Part shown: positions 60,001 through 64,000 of the stretch, piece by piece
Position numbering within the stretch: position 1 is the stretch's first letter
How the letters are laid out: each line of letters begins with the position of its first letter
NCBI GenBank assembly: GCA_018292915.2
Contig: JACVVK020000315.1
Coordinates: 485,001-549,000, forward strand
Direction of reading: 5' to 3'
DNA from: Batillaria attramentaria
Lineage: Eukaryota > Mollusca > Gastropoda > Batillariidae
DNA length: 64,000 bases
Program-made: the position numbers and the translations under genes
Notes under the pieces: generated by a model
Databases searched by the model: none
Told to the model about the DNA's origin: nothing
Seen by the model: only the letters and a program-made list of their open reading frames with translations

Positions 60001-62852
60001 ACACAGTTGCTGATCGGTAAGAAAATTTAGTAAATGTTTGAAATACATGTACACATACTCTGTTTAGAACCGATATTTGTCAAACATGTTGGCAGAAGCA
60101 GGTGACACATAAGTTATTTCATCAGAAGAACTCCCCAAGACAACTGACAGACCGAATGTACATGTACCTCACTCTTACACGGAACATTAGCACGTTCCAC
60201 AGACGACAAAGTGTGTAGGAGCCGATACTGACAGGATACAGGGTGCGGGGGTGCGTGCGTGCAGTATGTAGGGCAGTGAGCGTGACAATAGTTCCACTGA
60301 TAATAATACACTGTTCCACATTATTGTGCGTAACACCTGGGGATCCCTTTGTTTCGCTTTGGCGTGGGGTCACTGCAGCTGCAACTGTCAATCACAAAAC
60401 TACTCAGGGTGACTGCAAGGTTAAGCACAACTGGCACCGGTAACTCGTATCTAATACATGTATACTCACCATTAATCTACCCATTAGTTGGCGTGAGCAT
60501 GTGTAATATCATGACAGACATATCTCAACAACATGAGCAGAAGAAACAACAATAATTCTCTTGCAATCCAACAATACACTGTACTACAGACAAGTGAAAC
60601 AATAACAGCAGTGAAACATGAGGCAATCCAACAATACACTGTACTACAGACAAGTGAAACAATAACAGCAGTGAAACATGAGGCAATCCAACAATACACT
60701 GTACTACAGACAAGTGAAACAATAACAGCAGTGAAACATGAGGCAATCCAACAATACACTGTACTACAGACAAGTGAAACAATAACAGCAGTGAAACATG
60801 AGGCAATCCAACAATACACTGTACTACAGACAAGTGAAACAATAACAGCAGTGAAACATGAGGCAATCCAACAATACACTGTACTACAGACAAGTGAAAC
60901 AATAACAGCAGTGAAACATGAGGCAATCCAACAATACACTGTACTACAGACAAGTGAAACAATAACAGCAGTGAAACATGAGGCAATCCAACAATACACT
61001 GTACTACAGACAAGTGAAACAATAACAGCAGTGAAACATGAGGCAATCCAACAATACACTGTACTACAGACAAGTGAAACAATAACAGCAGTGAAACATG
61101 AGGCAATCCAACAATACACTGTACTACAGACAAGTGAAACAATAACAGCAGTGAAACATGAGGCAATCCAACAATACACTGTACTACAGACAAGTGAAAC
61201 AATAACAGCAGTGAAACATGAGGCAATCCAACAATACACTGTACTACAGACAAGTGAAACAATAACAGCAGTGAAACATGAGGCAATCCAACAATACACT
61301 GTACTACAGACAAGTGAAACAATAACAGCAGTGAAACATGAGGCAATCCAACAATACACTGTACTACAGACAAGTGAAACAATAACAGCAGTGAAACATG
61401 AGGCAATCCAACAATACACTGTACTACAGACAAGTGAAACAATAACAGCAGTGAAACATGAGGCAATCCAACAATACACTGTACTACAGACAAGTGAAAC
61501 AATAACAGCAGTGAAACATGAGGCAATCCAACAATACACTGTACTACAGACAAGTGAAACAATAACAGCAGTGAAACATGAGGCAATCCAACAATACACT
61601 GTACTACAGACAAGTGAAACAATAACAGCAGTGAAACATGAGGCAATCCAACAATACACTGTACTACAGACAAGTGAAACAATAACAGCAGTGAAACATG
61701 AGGCAATCCAACAATACACTGTACTACAGACAAGTGAAACAATAAAAGCAGTGAAACATGAGGCAATCCAACAATACACTGTACTACAGACAAGTGAAAC
61801 AATAAAAGCAGTGAAACATGAGGCATTCAAAGAGAAAAAATAACAACAACAAAAAATTCTCAGGGAAATCCAGATCTGACCTCGTTACGCAGAATGCACA
61901 CACAGAGACAATAAAACTATAGAGATTTCTTTCAAAGAGAACTTCCACTGCAGAAGATGGTGATATGTCCAATCAGCCAACAACGAGTGGCACCGCTCTC
62001 AGTCTGATCAGCTGTGTCATCTTGCGCGTGACATAAAATTACACTCATTTCATCACCCAGAAATACAACTGTTGTAACTTCTTTTTCTGCATTTCAGACT
62101 TACGACAGTATTATTTCTGGGCAGCAAATTTTGTAAAAACAACCACCAAAAAAACCCTCTCGGAATGACTAGAAGCAGATAAAAGTGTTATTTTTGTTTA
62201 AAATGTGAGAAAGCGTAATACATCGAGCAGGAAAACTTCAACACTGACGTTACCAAGCAAACAGAAAACGAAACTGGCGCCCACTGACCTATTGCTGAAT
62301 GAGTGGAAGCCCCCAGAGGACGGCACAAGGTCATCGAAAAAAGGGTCGTCTCCAAGCAAGTCGTCGATGGAGTTTTTGCGGCCATTGCGGGCGTTGGTTG
62401 GTGGCGGTGTAGATGGCAGGGGCGGAGCACTCTTTTCCAGGTTCCTCTGGTTTTTGGCTTCCACAGAATTGACAGTGGATGCTCCCTGTACACACGACGA
62501 CACTCTCACTTACACACAGTTCTACTACAAGGGAAACAAGAGACAAGTGAGCATTTTCACAACTCCTCAATCTTGCAGTAACTGTTACAGAAACTTAACT
62601 CTCCCAGCATTTACCCTTATCACCTTGTCACATATTCAGACAGCAACCGTTAACGCGCATCACTCAGGTCGTACACTGGTATAGCTCTTTTACAAAGACA
62701 GGAGCTTACCTTTGCTGAAAACCCCGATGACGACGAAATGTCCCGCTTTTTGTGTGTGGGAGAGATGATGTCAGCCACGTCTCCGGACACCACCGACCGA
62801 CACTGGAGGAACAGCCGCTTGTACATGCCAAGGAACTCCTCAAAGTCTATAC
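52978..62852 (-). CDS. CEP43: CEP43 (FGFR1OP/FOP) centrosomal protein, C-terminal seven exons
   Basis: Centriole/basal-body protein that anchors microtubules and promotes cilium formation. Exons: 62852-62710, 62485-62289, 54899-54745, 54387-54313, 54160-54115, 53578-53431, 53058-52978; all phases agree and give 281 residues plus stop. The end DDFEYEDDFQSSG...GSIAEEIEDEEIEDISIEADDLLKS...FDDMTTDRSISQM aligns with human DDDYVDDF...ISIGEEIEEDLSVEIDDINTS...LDDLTQDLTVSQL. Earlier, DPFFDDLVP and SGLSSLGDLPFLNSGSL match the human SFFDDPIP and SGLSSLAGAPSL. The first visible exon encodes GIDFEEFLGMYKRLF, which looks like the end of an EF-hand; I do not know it from human CEP43. The LisH/FOP N-terminal part was not found up to 64000. 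Intron 2 is 7.4 kb and repeat-filled. Confidence 0.88.
53512..53779. repeat. 131-bp tandem duplication covering the CEP43 exon acceptor
   Basis: Two copies (53512-53642 and 53643-53773) plus a 7-bp start of a third. Each has the acceptor GACGGCAG|GCACAG and the first 67 coding bases of the penultimate exon. Copies differ visibly by one base (GCTACATAAG/GCGACATAAG), so the duplication is recent. Confidence 0.95.
54677..54730. repeat. (TG)n tract 15 bp after the CEP43 54899-54745 exon donor
   Basis: Pure dinucleotide run; on the coding (minus) strand it is (CA)n downstream of the donor. Confidence 0.9.
55240..55857. repeat. 76-bp minisatellite, about 8 copies, CEP43 intron
   Basis: Unit GGACATCAGAAACTCCATGT plus ATCACTGTCACAAGTCATGA plus GCACAACACTGCATTACCAG; C/T and CGAGC/CTAGC variants. 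Confidence 0.95.
55911..56312 (+). mobile_element. tRNA-headed SINE, full-length-like copy
   Basis: Head GGTTTAGTGGGTTAAGAC and B-box GGTTCGAGTCCC, core GGATTCTCTCCGGGTTCTCC plus GGCTTCCTCC, the TTCATGTCCAACGTGTGACA block and a TTATTATTA tail. Same family as 21255 and 36198. The B-box is the best preserved of the set. Confidence 0.85.
56988..57067. repeat. (TG)n microsatellite, about 40 units
   Basis: TG run with one GAG interruption, CEP43 intron. Sequence from 57068 to 58560 shows no feature. Confidence 0.9.
58561..58796. repeat. Two-copy tandem duplication of about 117 bp
   Basis: GCTGGGCAGGTTTGTGTTGT through TGATGTAAATA occurs twice with a few differences, CEP43 intron. Confidence 0.9.
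58880..58985. repeat. Degenerate 36-bp repeat, 3 copies
   Basis: GTGTGACGAC followed by a variable TAAAATGTTCCTGTTAAACAG-like block. Confidence 0.6.
59727..59932. repeat. 35-bp minisatellite, about 6 copies
   Basis: Unit AATGATTGTTCAAAACTGAG plus TGAACTTTGCACAGA, CEP43 intron. Confidence 0.95.
60543..61826. repeat. 60-bp minisatellite, about 21 virtually identical copies
   Basis: Unit CAATCCAACAATACACTGTA plus CTACAGACAAGTGAAACAAT plus AACAGCAGTGAAACATGAGG. All units are identical except the first (partly divergent) and the last two, which share AAAAGCAG for AACAGCAG. Because 60 is a multiple of 3, it opens 430-450-codon frames on both strands. It is inside the 7.4-kb CEP43 intron. Confidence 0.98.
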
Positions 62853-64000
62853 CTGGACACAGACACGCACAACTGCTGTCTATCGTATATGTACATACGC
62901 AGGTGTGCCTCATAATCTATATATGTAGATACAGACGGTTAAAACTGCTGTCCATCAGACCCAGTCTCAAGCTGATATAGGCTCATATCTGCGTAAGTGT
63001 TGCCATGTTTGGAAAGTCCTGTTTCCCATAACCGCATCCTGAGAAATCTCAAAATTAAAAAAAACACCAAAAAAAAACCACTATGTCTTCTTTGTGCAGA
63101 GTAGCCATGAAGAAATTTGAGCTTCATCCAACCCTCCTCTAAAACCAAGCTACACAACTGCCTGCCTGACTCACAGAAACAAGAAAATTTCTACTCTCTT
63201 GAACGTAACGTGAGAAATAAATGAGATACATGCAAATGCACAGAGAAGACGTTAACCTAGTGCTAGTGTAAGTGATTATGGCGGAATCTGGTAGTCTTAC
63301 GAAAATCCTCAAGTCAAAATGTTTGAATTAGCCAGACGTGAGTCATCATAAAACAGTGAATCAGCAAACACAACAGTAGAATAACTGGCTGCGGGCATGC
63401 AAAACAAACATCACAAGACATTCTCAGCTTTTCTGTTTGTGTGTTTGATTGCTCCTCGTTTTTCTCGGCGGAGGAAAGACTTGGGGGGGGGGGGAGGATT
63501 TGTATAAACTTAACTGTTTCTTCACAGTCACTGAACAACTAAATTCACAGAATTGCCAAAACTGGAACTGTGCATTCTCTCACATGCTTCCAAACATGTC
63601 GGATGAGAAACAAGTAATAGGTTGCAATCTACTGTGGGTTGATGCGGCAGGTTCAGTGATAAACATTAGGATCAAAGGGCAAAGTGAAAGATAACAAACA
63701 ACTTTCAAACTTTCTCTTTCCATCAATACCAACAGTTTTTACAAAAAAAAACCCAAAACTACACTTTACATAGCAGTGAACATACCGGGCCAGCTGGCGA
63801 ATTCTTATGAATAGTCTACAGCACTTTTCTCTTATGAATATTTACATGCCATCACAATGCACAAAAATGCAGCAGACAAAAAGTCAAACTGAAACTACAG
63901 ATAAACCATCATAAAGTATTCACAGCTTTGCCTTTACACACCGCTAGATCTTCTTCCACCTACAATGACAATATACACCACTACATATACATCTAATATC

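Noticed and set aside
60484..61843. Three overlapping 430-450-codon ORFs on both strands
   Set aside because: They are translations of a 60-bp tandem repeat within a CEP43 intron; open frames on both strands follow from the period being a multiple of 3.
63060..64000. Upstream CEP43 exon (for example near 63786-63815 or 63296-63320)
   Set aside because: Candidate acceptor-donor pairs exist but phases or content did not fit the next exon; no homology was visible.

Overview
This window is nuclear DNA from an animal. Every gene recognised is split by GT-AG introns and encodes an animal-type protein. The sequence is crowded with minisatellites, (TG)n/(CA)n tracts, tRNA-headed SINEs and small inverted-repeat DNA transposons. 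Lophotrochozoan, probably molluscan (gastropod-like), is my best guess; it rests on gene divergence and SINE style, not on a database match.

Seven protein genes alternate perfectly in strand. From left to right: SIAE (-, 3' part off the left edge), ABCB7 (+, complete, 15 exons, 739 aa), EEF1AKMT1 (-, complete, 4 exons, 216 aa), a MATCAP/KIAA0895-family tyrosine carboxypeptidase-like gene with a giant C-terminal extension (+, 5 coding exons, 2307 aa), COQ3 (-, complete, 5 exons, 356 aa), PNISR (+, complete, 12 coding exons, 917 aa) and CEP43/FGFR1OP (-, 3' seven exons, 5' part off the right edge or unseen). This makes three head-to-head pairs sharing about 0.9-1.2 kb upstream regions, and three tail-to-tail pairs. 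Exon models were built by hand from homology and splice consensus. All four models with complete conserved domains from start to stop, and PNISR, close in frame; the only phase conflict is between SIAE exons 2 and 3.

Functionally the genes are housekeeping: sialic acid de-O-acetylation (SIAE), mitochondrial export for Fe-S biogenesis (ABCB7), ubiquinone synthesis (COQ3), eEF1A methylation (EEF1AKMT1), tubulin detyrosination (MATCAP-like), SR-protein/RNA processing (PNISR) and centriole/cilium assembly (CEP43). Nothing suggests one pathway; COQ3 and PNISR are also neighbours in human, which suggests old linkage.

The most unusual feature is the repeat landscape. Several minisatellites have a repeat unit that contains the splice site of the adjacent exon (SIAE exon 2 acceptor, exon 2 donor and exon 5 donor; ABCB7 exon 6 donor; EEF1AKMT1 exon 4 acceptor; CEP43 penultimate-exon acceptor in a two-copy duplication), giving arrays of duplicated splice sites. 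Other highlights are a 28-copy 98-bp array with a seven-monomer higher-order repeat, an almost perfectly homogeneous 60-bp array, a 92-bp perfect palindrome with TTAA ends, a Mutator-like foldback element with 10-bp target duplication in the COQ3/PNISR promoter region, and a minisatellite that grew inside a SINE.
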